From assembly GCA_035478775.1 (NCBI GenBank), contig DATIJG010000009.1:1-40362 (forward strand): a stretch of 40,362 nucleotides of DNA. The letters are read 5' to 3'. Below are positions 31,321-39,470 of this stretch, one piece after another; positions within the stretch are counted from its first letter, which is position 1; the number at the start of each line of letters is the position of its first letter. This DNA is from CAMLQK01 sp035478775 (GTDB lineage: Bacteria; Patescibacteriota; Saccharimonadia; Saccharimonadales; UBA4665). The notes below the pieces were generated by a model. That model worked only from the letters and a program-made list of their open reading frames with translations, did not search any database and had not been told where the DNA came from. The position numbers and the translations under genes were made by a program.

Positions 31321-33081
31321 CTATTTCGGTTTATCGCTTGCTTGCAGGGCCGTTGTAATGTGCGGCTGTAGTTCTTCGACAATTAGCTTTGTCCAGTCGA
31401 TGGAAGTGCGGTTGACGGTTGGTAACAGGCCATACTTATGGAGCCTTCTTTGGTCAACAAAATCTAGGCTGCTGATTGCCGTGGCACGGTTTAGCACTTC
31501 GGGCGATGCACCATCGAGTTCGCGCGCCAATATTGCTTCTTCGGCATAGGCCATAGGCTGTGAGCTCAAGCCACCACCTCGCACCAACCGCATAACGCGG
31601 TCGGTAGCCTCACGTGCAGCAACTTCAGGGGCGATATCGGGCATAACCCGTCTTTTTTCTTCGTAAAAGGCTTTCGTGGCGTCAAAAATACTTCCGCCAT
31701 TTTCTAGAGCTTGCAAGGCATGGCCATAGGTAAGAGCCCAGGGCTTGCTTTTGCCGAAAAACCGTACCTCAGCCTCGCGCTGTACCATATTGGCTCCGCC
31801 TTCGGTAAGCATTGAGGTGCGCTTCCCCCTAAGTGTACAAATTTTAAGGGTTTGGCCCAGCGCCCTATCTGATTGGGCTTGATTAATGTGCGTAAGCTCA
31901 TGGAAACCGCCCACGACCATAACGTCGTATATCGAGCGGGGTTCAGGCGGAGTCAAATACGCTCCACTTATCCCATTAACCTGAAACGTTGCTTTACTAG
32001 GGTTTTCATGCACCTGGAATAGGTCATCGGCAGCACGGAACTTACGGTCTTTATTCCATGACTGTGGGTCTTCTGAGCTGAGCAAGCTTCCTTTTGCAAT
32101 AACCCTTGAAAAAATGCCCTGAATTTCGGCTGGCTGCAACATGGTCGATTTTAAGATCCGTGTTTCTTCTTTACTAAACACTGCTGCGTTTTCTTCGACC
32201 GAGGCCAAATCTAAGTTCACCAACTTGTCGGAGACCACCGACGTCCTACCTTCGCCAAGCACGGCAATTCCGTTACGCAAGTAATCGAGCCGGCGAAAGA
32301 CATCTTGCCGGGATTCGCCACTCAAAGCATTACGAAGACCTGCTGGGATTGCCGATACAGCAGCCAGCGCGACCTCTGGCTTGCCGATCATGTCGCTTTG
32401 CTCCACCAGATACTGCATAACTGCGACGTTCTCGGCGACAGCGGCGTTAATTCGCGCCAAATACACTTCTACAATTGCTGCCTTAGCGTCACCTTCTAGG
32501 TCGCCTTCACTATATTGGCCTTTCCGTTCTGCTTTTAACACCGCGCGGGCTTTAGCAGCCAGCTGCGCCTGTGAAATCGCCTTTTCAGGCTCAACCACCA
32601 AAGACATTGCGTGAAGCTCGTTGGCATCAAGCGGCGCTCCAGACAATAACGCCTCTTCGGTTTTACGCTTATAACTTCTACTGCTCTCTCTGGCTAAGGC
32701 CAGGAGTTGGTCAGGCGCTATTGTTTTTTCATCAATTGAGCGCGAAAGCCACACGTAAGCCTCTTCGGCTGACTCGAATACCGTGGCACCACAAGCCGAT
32801 ACATCCACAGAACCGTCTACGAATGCGGCACCAAAAAACAACGGCGCAACCACATCCTCACTCTTTTGCGATCTAATGATCGACTCTAAACTGGAACCAT
32901 CGACTCTAGCCTCGAAAAGATTGTTTTCGTATTCAATTACTTCCGTTAATGAACCAGCGTCAAGCGGCAACTCGGGCGGGTTGAGAAGTTGCTCGGCCAT
33001 GTCTCTTGCGCCCACGCCACTTCGTTCTAGGTATAAGCCAAAGTATCCTTCCTGAGGACTACTGAATTTCTCCGTGTGCAT
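31321..33081 (-). CDS. Putative zinc metalloprotease (HELTH...TEGGA gluzincin, possibly DUF1704/MATCAP-related)
   Basis: This 586-residue soluble protein is largely helical. Near residue 394 it has GGFHELTHIN (H394, E395, H398), followed 28 residues later by LTEGGANMVQRE with E427 as the likely third zinc ligand. That spacing is gluzincin-like. HExxH plus an EG(L/G)A helix recalls the QEGLA-motif DUF1704/MATCAP carboxypeptidases, but the overall match is weak by eye. There is no signal peptide, so it probably acts inside the cell. The first 380 residues are unrecognised. It sits alone downstream of dnaJ with its own promoter inside a perfect palindrome. Confidence 0.65.
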   Translation of the reverse strand: MHTEKFSSPQEGYFGLYLERSGVGARDMAEQLLNPPELPLDAGSLTEVIEYENNLFEARVDGSSLESIIRSQKSEDVVAPLFFGAAFVDGSVDVSACGATVFESAEEAYVWLSRSIDEKTIAPDQLLALARESSRSYKRKTEEALLSGAPLDANELHAMSLVVEPEKAISQAQLAAKARAVLKAERKGQYSEGDLEGDAKAAIVEVYLARINAAVAENVAVMQYLVEQSDMIGKPEVALAAVSAIPAGLRNALSGESRQDVFRRLDYLRNGIAVLGEGRTSVVSDKLVNLDLASVEENAAVFSKEETRILKSTMLQPAEIQGIFSRVIAKGSLLSSEDPQSWNKDRKFRAADDLFQVHENPSKATFQVNGISGAYLTPPEPRSIYDVMVVGGFHELTHINQAQSDRALGQTLKICTLRGKRTSMLTEGGANMVQREAEVRFFGKSKPWALTYGHALQALENGGSIFDATKAFYEEKRRVMPDIAPEVAAREATDRVMRLVRGGGLSSQPMAYAEEAILARELDGASPEVLNRATAISSLDFVDQRRLHKYGLLPTVNRTSIDWTKLIVEELQPHITTALQASDKPK

Positions 33082-33084
33082 AGA

Positions 33085-33118
33085 AGAGTATTATACAATA
33101 ATACTCTAACTATTTCCA
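33085..33118 (-). promoter_or_regulatory. Promoter with 23-bp palindrome over the -10 (metalloprotease gene)
   Basis: At 33085-33107 arms AGAGTATTAT and its exact complement (10 bp) surround a 3-bp centre. On the minus strand TATAAT (33090-33095) lies within it, 8 nt before the ATG at 33081, with TGGAAA (33113-33118) 17 bp upstream as -35 inside the end of dnaJ. It fits an operator. A dnaJ terminator is the alternative, but there is no T-tract. Confidence 0.6.
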
Positions 33119-34204
33119 GAACCCTTTTTTGGCCACTTCTCCGAATTCTTGAAGGAGTTCTTGTTGTTTCCTACTGAGCTTCGTTGGAGTTTCGACCACA
33201 ATTGTTACGATGTGCGCGCCACGCGCCGAACCACGCAGATGCGGCACGCCATGGCCAGATAATTTAAAGTCGGTGCCGCTTTGTGTTCCAGCGGGGATCT
33301 TCATGCGAACAGCTCCGTCAACCGTTTCTACTTCAATTTCGGTACCCAGCGCCGCCGAAACCATGTCGATGTGTTCGGCACTCAAAATTAAGTCGCCTTC
33401 GCGGGTGAATTTTTTGTGTGGTTTTACACGCACATTTACATACAAGTCGCCTTTTGGCCCGTTCGCCACCACTTCACCATGTTCGCGCAGCCTAATTGTG
33501 GCACCGTCATCAATTCCGGCCGGAACTTTTAAGCGCACTTCTTGGCTTTTGCGCTGCACGCCGCTGCCGTGGCACACGGTGCAAGTTTTTTCGGGCACTT
33601 TGCCAGAACCTTTACAAGTCGGACAAACGCTCGCCTGCTGAATGTTACCAAAAATAGTACGGTTAACAGTTACGACTTGGCCAGCACCCTTACAGGTTTC
33701 GCAGGTTTTGAGTTCGAAGCCCGGCTCGGCAGTTGTGCCTTTGCAGTGCTCGCACACGTCATTAATATTCAGATGAACAGCTACTTCTGTGCCAAAAACG
33801 GCTTCTTCGAAACTTACTTCGATACGCGATTCAATGTCGCGGCCGCGAGCTTGTTTAGAGCCTCGCTGCTGCCCGCCGCCGAAAAAGCTTTCAAAAATGT
33901 CACCAAAACCCATATCACCAAAGTCGAAGTTGACGTTTTGGCCGCCAAAGCCGCCACCGAACGGATTGCCATCACCTGCCGCGCTACCACCCACCCCAGC
34001 ATGGCCGAACTGGTCATAGCGCTGGCGCTTGCTAGGGTCTTTCAGCACTTCGTAGGCTTCGTTGATCTCTTTAAACTTTTCTTCGTTGCCGCCCTCTTTA
34101 TCGGGGTGGTATTGAACAGCTAGGCGACGAAACGCTTTTTTAATTTCGTCGTCGCTGGCGGTTTTGCCCACTCCTAGTACTTCATAATAATCGCGCTTGC
34201 TCAT
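33110..34204 (-). CDS. dnaJ: DnaJ, Hsp40 co-chaperone
   Basis: This 364-residue type I DnaJ has a J domain with HPD at 33-35, a Gly/Phe-rich stretch (66-112), and four zinc-binding CxxC repeats (C151/C154, C168/C171, C194/C197, C208/C211). The first repeat reads CEHCKGTT rather than CxxCxGxG. The substrate-binding C-terminal domains contain VPAGIDDGATIRL and KIPAGTQSGTDFKL. It delivers clients to DnaK and stimulates its ATPase. It is the last gene of dnaK-unknown-dnaJ, with a ribosome site AGGA ahead of the ATG. Confidence 0.97.
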   Translation of the reverse strand: MSKRDYYEVLGVGKTASDDEIKKAFRRLAVQYHPDKEGGNEEKFKEINEAYEVLKDPSKRQRYDQFGHAGVGGSAAGDGNPFGGGFGGQNVNFDFGDMGFGDIFESFFGGGQQRGSKQARGRDIESRIEVSFEEAVFGTEVAVHLNINDVCEHCKGTTAEPGFELKTCETCKGAGQVVTVNRTIFGNIQQASVCPTCKGSGKVPEKTCTVCHGSGVQRKSQEVRLKVPAGIDDGATIRLREHGEVVANGPKGDLYVNVRVKPHKKFTREGDLILSAEHIDMVSAALGTEIEVETVDGAVRMKIPAGTQSGTDFKLSGHGVPHLRGSARGAHIVTIVVETPTKLSRKQQELLQEFGEVAKKGFWK

Positions 34205-34259
34205 AACTAATTCCTGTATGGTATACTGTTTTGCCGCCGTTGTCGAACGCTGGCGAGAG

Positions 34260-34661
34260 TTATTTTAACGGATCGTCACTCTCCACTGGCAGCGTGGCCG
34301 GAGTAGATAGCAGTGCGTCCAAAATTTTAATGGTGTAGTTAGCATCACCGGTCGAACCGCGTGTGCCAGTTGGCGTCACAACGTAAATGTCGGCGGTGCG
34401 CATGCCGTTATCGTGCCAGGTTAAAATGATCTCAAAACTGTCTTTGCGATCTCGATCGCGTTCAAACCATACGGCCTGACCCTGTTGCACAAGGCCAAAC
34501 CGTAAAAATTCTTTGTTAGTTGCCGGGTCGAGCCGTACCGCACGCAGATTTTCTTGCCACAGTTTATTAGCCATGGCAAACGCCTGGTCACTTTGCACGA
34601 CTTGTACGAGCACAGGCAACCTATCGTCTTCTTGTAGTTTACGTGAGCCGAATCCGAGCAT
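34260..34661 (-). CDS. Unknown protein between dnaK and dnaJ
   Basis: This 133-residue soluble protein is of mixed alpha/beta pattern. Features include RLPVLVQVVQSDQAF, AMANKLWQENLRAVRLD, QGQAVWFERDRDRKDSFEIILTW (not continuous with known motifs), MRTADIYVVTP and a short acidic tail. It has no membrane segment, cysteine pair or known catalytic motif. It starts 2 nt after the dnaK stop and is 55 nt from dnaJ, so it is part of the CIRCE-controlled dnaK unit. A role in proteostasis is inferred from this position only. Confidence 0.7.
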   Translation of the reverse strand: MLGFGSRKLQEDDRLPVLVQVVQSDQAFAMANKLWQENLRAVRLDPATNKEFLRFGLVQQGQAVWFERDRDRKDSFEIILTWHDNGMRTADIYVVTPTGTRGSTGDANYTIKILDALLSTPATLPVESDDPLK

Positions 34662-34663
34662 GG

Positions 34664-36580
34664 TTACTTCTCGTCTGGGTCTTTTTCGCCGTCTACAACT
34701 TCACCTTCGACAGTGTCTTTTTTGGCGTCTTCGCCGCTATCTGCTTCATCGCTTGCGCTATCCTTTTCGGCTGCTTCATACATTTTAGCACCAATGGGCA
34801 TCATTTTGTCGTTGAGTTCTTTAGCGGCAGCTTCGAGCGCGTCTTTGTCGGCTTGTTCGTCACCAGCGGCTTTTTTGGCCGCTTCAATGGCTTCGTCTAA
34901 GGTTTTCAGGTCATCCTCGGCGAGCTTGTCTTTGTAGTCGCTCTTCATCTTCTCGGCTTGGTACACAGCATTGTCGAGCAAGTTGCGAGCTTCAATGGCA
35001 TCGCGTTTTTTCTTGTCTTCTTCGGCATGTGCTTCGGCTTCTTTAGCCATCTTTTCGACTTCGGTCTTATCTAAATTACCGCTGCCTGAAATGGTGATCG
35101 ACTGCTCTTTGCCAGTGCCCTTGTCTTTAGCGGTAACATTTAGGATGCCGTTGGCGTCAATGTTAAAGGTGACTTCAATTTGAGGCACACCGCGCGGAGC
35201 CGGTGGAATACCGTCGAGCGTAAAACGCCCTAAGCTTTTGTTGTCACCTGCCATGCCGCGCTCACCTTGCAATACATGCACTTCCACTTGTGGTTGGTTG
35301 TCAGCGGCTGTTGAAAACGTTTCGCTCTTGCTGGTTGGAATTGTGGTGTTACGGTCGATAAGTTTGGTCATCACGCCGCCCATGGTTTCAATGCCAAGGC
35401 TTAATGGTGTCACATCGAGTAACAGCACGTCTTTGACGTCACCCTGCAGTACACCGCCCTGGATAGCAGCGCCCACGGCTACAACTTCGTCGGGGTTCAC
35501 ACCCTTCATCGGGTCTTTACCGAAAATGGCTTTCACTTTTTCTTGCACTGCCGGCATGCGGGTCATCCCGCCCACTAACACCACAGCATCAATGTCGCTG
35601 GCGCTGAGGCCAGCATCTTTCAAGGCTTTTTCACAAGGGTCGGCAGTTTTGCTGATAAGTTCAGCAACTAACTGTTCTAATTTAGCGCGGGTAAGCTTGT
35701 ACTCGAAGTGCTTCGGGCCATCGGCATCGGCTGTTAAGAACGGCAAGTTAATGTCGACTTCTTGAGCGCTGGAAAGCTCAATTTTAGCTTTTTCGGCTTC
35801 ATCGCGTAAGCGCTGCATGGCCGCTTTGTCACTCGAGAGGTCGATGCCGTTTTCTTTTTTAAACTCGCTTGCGAAGTAATTTACGATGGTGCGGTCGAAG
35901 TCGGCACCGCCAAGGTGCGTGTCGCCATTAGTGGCCTTCACTTCAAACACACCGTCGCCGAGTTCCAAAATTGAAACATCGAACGTACCGCCACCGAGGT
36001 CGTATACGGCGATCTTTTCGTCTTTCTTTTCACCCTTGTCAAGGCCATAGGCCAAAGCGGCGGCGGTTGGCTCGTTAATGATGCGCTTAACCTCAAGGCC
36101 AGCAATTTTACCAGCATCTTTCGTTGCTTGGCGTTGGCTGTCGTCGAAATACGCAGGCACAGTAATAACCGCTTCAGTTACCGGTTCGCCTAAGAAACTT
36201 TCGGCATCGGCCTTGAGTTTGCCTAAAATCATGGCACTAACTTCTTCGGGACTATATTCTTTATCGCCCATTTTTACCTTAACGGCGTCACCGCTTTTCA
36301 CGATTTCGTAGCCCATAAGTTTTAGGTCGCGCTGCACTTCTTTGTCTTCCCAGCGGCGGCCAATTAGGCGCTTTACTTCGTAAATTGTGTTTTTCGAGTT
36401 GGTCACTTGTTGGCGGCGTGCCACCTGGCCGACCAAACGTTCGCCGTTTTTATTAAGAGCCACCACGCTTGGCGTCGTGCGAGCGCCTTCGCTGTTAGCG
36501 ATAATCTCCGGCTTGCCCGACTGCATCACAGCCATCGCCGAGTTTGTCGTACCAAGGTCAATTCCAATAATTTTTCCCAT
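34664..36580 (-). CDS. dnaK: DnaK, Hsp70 chaperone
   Basis: This 638-residue Hsp70 begins IGIDLGTTNSAM. It has phosphate loops including VYDLGGGTFDVS, VLVGGMTRMP, the linker VLLLDVTPLSLGIETMGG, and the peptide-binding domain followed by a helical lid and an acidic tail (GEVVDGEKDPDEK). It refolds and protects proteins with DnaJ and GrpE. The start has the ribosome site GAAAGGA. Transcription comes from a promoter whose -35 lies inside a perfect CIRCE element, so HrcA repression is expected. Confidence 0.98.
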   Translation of the reverse strand: MGKIIGIDLGTTNSAMAVMQSGKPEIIANSEGARTTPSVVALNKNGERLVGQVARRQQVTNSKNTIYEVKRLIGRRWEDKEVQRDLKLMGYEIVKSGDAVKVKMGDKEYSPEEVSAMILGKLKADAESFLGEPVTEAVITVPAYFDDSQRQATKDAGKIAGLEVKRIINEPTAAALAYGLDKGEKKDEKIAVYDLGGGTFDVSILELGDGVFEVKATNGDTHLGGADFDRTIVNYFASEFKKENGIDLSSDKAAMQRLRDEAEKAKIELSSAQEVDINLPFLTADADGPKHFEYKLTRAKLEQLVAELISKTADPCEKALKDAGLSASDIDAVVLVGGMTRMPAVQEKVKAIFGKDPMKGVNPDEVVAVGAAIQGGVLQGDVKDVLLLDVTPLSLGIETMGGVMTKLIDRNTTIPTSKSETFSTAADNQPQVEVHVLQGERGMAGDNKSLGRFTLDGIPPAPRGVPQIEVTFNIDANGILNVTAKDKGTGKEQSITISGSGNLDKTEVEKMAKEAEAHAEEDKKKRDAIEARNLLDNAVYQAEKMKSDYKDKLAEDDLKTLDEAIEAAKKAAGDEQADKDALEAAAKELNDKMMPIGAKMYEAAEKDSASDEADSGEDAKKDTVEGEVVDGEKDPDEK

Positions 36581-36633
36581 TGTTCTAATCCTTTCGAATG
36601 TGAGCTATAAGATTTTGTTGCCCATACCTTACT

Positions 36634-36662
36634 AGCATAGAAAATTAGCACTCACTAGTCAA
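36634..36662 (-). promoter_or_regulatory. Promoter of dnaK unit
   Basis: Minus-strand TTGACT (36657-36662) and TATGCT (36634-36639) are 17 bp apart. The -35 occupies the CIRCE spacer, so HrcA bound there would block RNA polymerase. Confidence 0.75.
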
Positions 36663-36671
36663 GAGTGCTAA
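36645..36671. promoter_or_regulatory. CIRCE operator upstream of dnaK
   Basis: A perfect TTAGCACTC, 9-nt spacer, GAGTGCTAA inverted repeat, matching the HrcA-binding consensus. Confidence 0.97.
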
Positions 36672-36680
36672 TTTGCTTTT

Positions 36681-36709
36681 TTGACAACACTAGTTTTCGT
36701 CGGTGTTAT
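36681..36709 (+). promoter_or_regulatory. Promoter of the 36715 gene
   Basis: TTGACA (36681-36686) and TGTTAT (36704-36709) are spaced 17 bp and end 5 nt before the ATG at 36715. The -35 begins 9 bp from the edge of the dnaK CIRCE. Confidence 0.6.
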
Positions 36710-36714
36710 GGAGT

Positions 36715-37293
36715 ATGCTTACAGATATGAGCGAAGTAAGCACACGACCTGAAATACCAACGTTTTTTAGCGAGCGGGCCTTTGAGGAGCTGCACGGCAA
36801 AATAGAGGCCGTTGAATATAGCGCAGTGGCTTGGGCGGCCATCGGCAGCTTGGCACGCTTCTTTAATTATAACGAGTTGCCACCTCTCGAGGGAAGCACC
36901 GTTGTGTTCCGGTATGGTTCACAATTCCCCGAGCAGCCACGTGATCCTTCAATATTCGAGGTTGATGAATCCGCGCCACTCTTTTACGCCGGCACGGACT
37001 TGAGCTCGTCCGCAGCAGAAGCGAAAACGCTTACAAGATCGAGCTACCGCGACATTCAGCAAGCGAGCGGCAAACGCAAGCCCTTCGAAATTATGGTTAA
37101 TAATAGCGACTTGGTTGGCGGCCTCATACACACCTTAATGGGCCCGCCTGAATATTACTTGACGCCGCCTGTCGGATCGTACATACCTGACCACGCCACG
37201 CAAGAAACAAAACGTCAAGAATTTGAAAGCGATGTACGAAGCACGTTTGCACATGCTATCCAAACCACCTTCAAAGAAGACAGCCAAAGATAG
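36715..37293 (+). CDS. Unknown protein inserted between grpE and dnaK
   Basis: This 192-residue soluble protein has no motif I recognise. Notable stretches are FFSERAFEELHGKIEAVEY, FYAGTDLSSSAAEAKTL, LIHTLMGPPEYYLTPPVGSYIP and a C-terminal helix rich in charged residues. The start at 36715 fits the promoter spacing; GTG at 36703 and ATG at 36727 are alternatives. It is transcribed against the heat-shock genes, with its promoter adjacent to CIRCE, so it may be influenced by HrcA. Its function is unknown. Confidence 0.65.
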   Translation: MLTDMSEVSTRPEIPTFFSERAFEELHGKIEAVEYSAVAWAAIGSLARFFNYNELPPLEGSTVVFRYGSQFPEQPRDPSIFEVDESAPLFYAGTDLSSSAAEAKTLTRSSYRDIQQASGKRKPFEIMVNNSDLVGGLIHTLMGPPEYYLTPPVGSYIPDHATQETKRQEFESDVRSTFAHAIQTTFKEDSQR

Positions 37294-37353
37294 GCAAACC
37301 TTCTTTTTGTGCCGTGTGCCCTAAAAAAGGATGCCCGTGATTGTTTGTGGGCT

Positions 37354-37902
37354 TTAAGCCATTTTGACGCGCACCATAGCATGGCGCAACACTTCGTCGT
37401 CTAATTGATAGCCGGCTTGGAGTTCTTCGCTCACTATCTCGGTATCACCGTCGCCTTCTTCCATTGAAACGGCCTCGTGTAAGTTAGGATCAAATGGCAC
37501 ACCAACAGTTTTGATGCGTACGACACCCATATCAGCAAGCGTCTTTTCAAACTGCTTAACAATACTTTGTACGCCCTTGATGTAATCGTTTTTCTGGAAT
37601 TCTTCGGGTACGTGTTTTAATGCTCGCTCAAAGTTATCGATAATCGGCAGCAGTTCGCGTACGACACCAGCTTTTATGTGTGTCTTCAGACTAGTAACTT
37701 GCTCGTCATGGCGACGGCGGATGTTAATAACATCGGCGCGCTCACGTTGTAACGCATCTGTCAAATTGGCGATTTGCTGCTCCAACTCTTCGTATTGTAC
37801 TTGTACGGCGTCTTCAAGCGTTTCTAGCTCATCGGTATCAACCAACGGGTCGTCGTAGTCATCGTTGGGCTGATTGGAAGATTGTTGTGGGTTATTAGTC
37901 AT
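37354..37902 (-). CDS. grpE: GrpE, nucleotide exchange factor for DnaK
   Basis: This 182-residue GrpE has an acidic disordered N-terminus, a long coiled coil (about 28-90, with LEQQIANLTDALQRERADVIN), then PIIDNFERAL and the beta domain with FDPNLHEAVSM and ending VRVKMA. It releases ADP from DnaK. It overlaps hrcA by 8 nt and is read from the hrcA CIRCE promoter. Confidence 0.96.
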   Translation of the reverse strand: MTNNPQQSSNQPNDDYDDPLVDTDELETLEDAVQVQYEELEQQIANLTDALQRERADVINIRRRHDEQVTSLKTHIKAGVVRELLPIIDNFERALKHVPEEFQKNDYIKGVQSIVKQFEKTLADMGVVRIKTVGVPFDPNLHEAVSMEEGDGDTEIVSEELQAGYQLDDEVLRHAMVRVKMA

Positions 37903-38608
37903 ATAAAGCCTCCTCTAAAGTGACGCCAGCATGGCGCACCAGTTGCATAACATCACGGTAACTTTGGCGCGTCGGGCCAAGCACTCCAATATAACTTTTA
38001 TCAGAATACGGGCTGCGGAACCGGCTGATAATAAGCGAACAGCCCGCGCTGCGGCCAATCGGGTTTTCTTGGCCAATGTATACGCTCAGCGGTTGGTTCG
38101 GTGCCGCCTCATGTAGCCAAGGCTCAAGGTTGTCGAGCAATTGCGCTACCTGCCGCACCTGCCCCGCTTGCATAAATTCGGGCTGGCCAAACAGGTTCGA
38201 AAGCCCGCTCATGTATAACTGGTTGCCGATAGTAGCGATACCTAGGTTATGCGTAAGCTCCACTAAGGTATCGACCGCGTTGCGGATGGTACGCTCTGGC
38301 ATACCGCCATCTTGCACGCGAGCCGTAAGTGCCCGTTCGGCATGGCGTTCAGTTGGGGCAATCTGGTTGTTTTGCATTTCCGATAAGTTGTTCACGTAAA
38401 AACGGTAACCTTTGTCTGTCGGCACTCGCCCTGCGCTGGTGTGCGGCTGCGTAATGTAGCCGAAGCGTTCCAGTTCGGCCATTTCAGCGCGGACTGTTGC
38501 CGAACTCACCTTAAACGCGCGGGCAAGTAAACTCGAACCCACCGGGCTGGCTACCTCGGCATATTGCTCTACAATTGAGCAAAGGATTTGCTTTTGACGC
38601 TCTGTCAT
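37895..38608 (-). CDS. hrcA: HrcA heat-shock repressor, short form
   Basis: HrcA binds CIRCE and represses dnaK and groE genes. This one has 237 residues against about 340 in Bacillus. The winged-helix domain is intact (TERQKQILCSIVEQY, VSSATVRAEMAELERFGYI, HTSAGRVPTDKGYRFYV). The C-terminal GAF-like domain keeps YIGQENPIGRSAGCSLII and YIGVLGPTRQSYRDVM. The middle is shortened, and the loss seems to fall in the inserted dimerisation region. Its promoter carries a CIRCE, so it represses itself. It overlaps grpE by 8 nt. Confidence 0.93.
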   Translation of the reverse strand: MTERQKQILCSIVEQYAEVASPVGSSLLARAFKVSSATVRAEMAELERFGYITQPHTSAGRVPTDKGYRFYVNNLSEMQNNQIAPTERHAERALTARVQDGGMPERTIRNAVDTLVELTHNLGIATIGNQLYMSGLSNLFGQPEFMQAGQVRQVAQLLDNLEPWLHEAAPNQPLSVYIGQENPIGRSAGCSLIISRFRSPYSDKSYIGVLGPTRQSYRDVMQLVRHAGVTLEEALYD

Positions 38609-38616
38609 ATGCTTTT

Positions 38617-38645
38617 ATGATATGGTCTTAGCACTCGTCCGTCAA
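38617..38645 (-). promoter_or_regulatory. Promoter of hrcA-grpE, leaderless-type
   Basis: Minus-strand TTGACG (38640-38645) and TATCAT (38617-38622) are 17 bp apart. The -10 ends 8 nt before the hrcA ATG. The -35 occupies the CIRCE spacer exactly as at dnaK. Confidence 0.75.
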
Positions 38646-38654
38646 GAGTGCTAA
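38628..38654. promoter_or_regulatory. CIRCE operator upstream of hrcA
   Basis: A perfect TTAGCACTC, 9-nt spacer, GAGTGCTAA repeat. The symmetry continues four bases further on each side (GGTC/GACC, 38624-38658), giving 13-bp arms. Confidence 0.97.
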
Positions 38655-38658
38655 GACC

Positions 38659-38721
38659 AAGAAGTTATCGGGAAATGGGAAACTTCTTAAAGATACCGGC
38701 ATCGTAAACGTCAAAGATGCC
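38659..38721. repeat. Two inverted repeats between gmk and the hrcA CIRCE
   Basis: AAGAAGTT (38659-38666) pairs with AACTTCTT (38681-38688), and GGCATC (38698-38703) with GATGCC (38716-38721). Neither is followed by a T-tract. They may end the gmk transcript or shape the hrcA control region. Confidence 0.4.
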
Positions 38722-38742
38722 TAGGCCACCCCGTAAGGGATA

Positions 38743-39462
38743 CTAAATAATCTTACTTAGATCCTGCAAAATACTTTGGGCAACTTCCACGGCGGCTGGT
38801 GGTCGACGGTTGGTAACTTCCCCATTACTGATGTCATGTATTGCTTGCGTCGCAACGTCAAGGTCATCGTTTATAACCAGATAATAGTATGAATGATTGA
38901 GCGCGTGGGTAATTTCATTAAATGCGGTACGCATGCGCTTTTGGTAATCAACCTGGTTTAGCTTACCGTTATAGCGTATTAAAAACCGCTGCTGCCACAC
39001 TTCAAAACTTGGCGGCAAAATAAACACAGGCTTACCTTGCGGCAAAATCTTAATAAGATGTGCAGCTCCATTAACATCAACGTCTGTAACAAGCGTGCGG
39101 CGTTCATCATGGGCACGCTTCAGTTCGGTGATACCAGTACCATACATGTTGCCGCTATACAGGTTCGCCTCAATTAGGTCGTGGTTATCGAGCATGTACT
39201 CGGCCTGCTTAAAGTTTATGAAATAGTAGTCGTGGCCATCTTGTTCTAACTTGCCATGGTTAAGCCGCGGTGGCCGGGTGGTGTGTGAAATAAACCGCGT
39301 ATAGGCATTTGGGTAATCACGTAGAAGTTTATTAGTGACTGTATCCTTGCCGGCACCTGAAATGCCCACCACACACAATATTGAGGTATCCCGCAGGCCT
39401 TCAAGGCGCGAAATTGAAGGCTGGTATGAACGTATTTTTGTAACAAGTTGCTCGTTAATCAT
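38743..39462 (-). CDS. gmk: Guanylate kinase-like protein
   Basis: This 239-residue protein resembles guanylate kinase, which phosphorylates GMP with ATP. It has P-loop GISGAGKDT (33-41), the GMP-binding SHTTRPPR followed by DGHDYYFI, VDVNGAAHLIK and the lid region QRFLIRYNGKLNQVDYQKRM. It is longer than typical Gmk (about 200), with an extra N-terminal 28 residues and a divergent C-terminus, and the P-loop ends KDT rather than KST. A related nucleotide kinase remains possible. The start is the ATG at 39462, 8 nt after TATAGT; the frame extends to a TTG at 39468. Confidence 0.8.
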   Translation of the reverse strand: MINEQLVTKIRSYQPSISRLEGLRDTSILCVVGISGAGKDTVTNKLLRDYPNAYTRFISHTTRPPRLNHGKLEQDGHDYYFINFKQAEYMLDNHDLIEANLYSGNMYGTGITELKRAHDERRTLVTDVDVNGAAHLIKILPQGKPVFILPPSFEVWQQRFLIRYNGKLNQVDYQKRMRTAFNEITHALNHSYYYLVINDDLDVATQAIHDISNGEVTNRRPPAAVEVAQSILQDLSKII

Positions 39463-39470
39463 TTCCAAGT

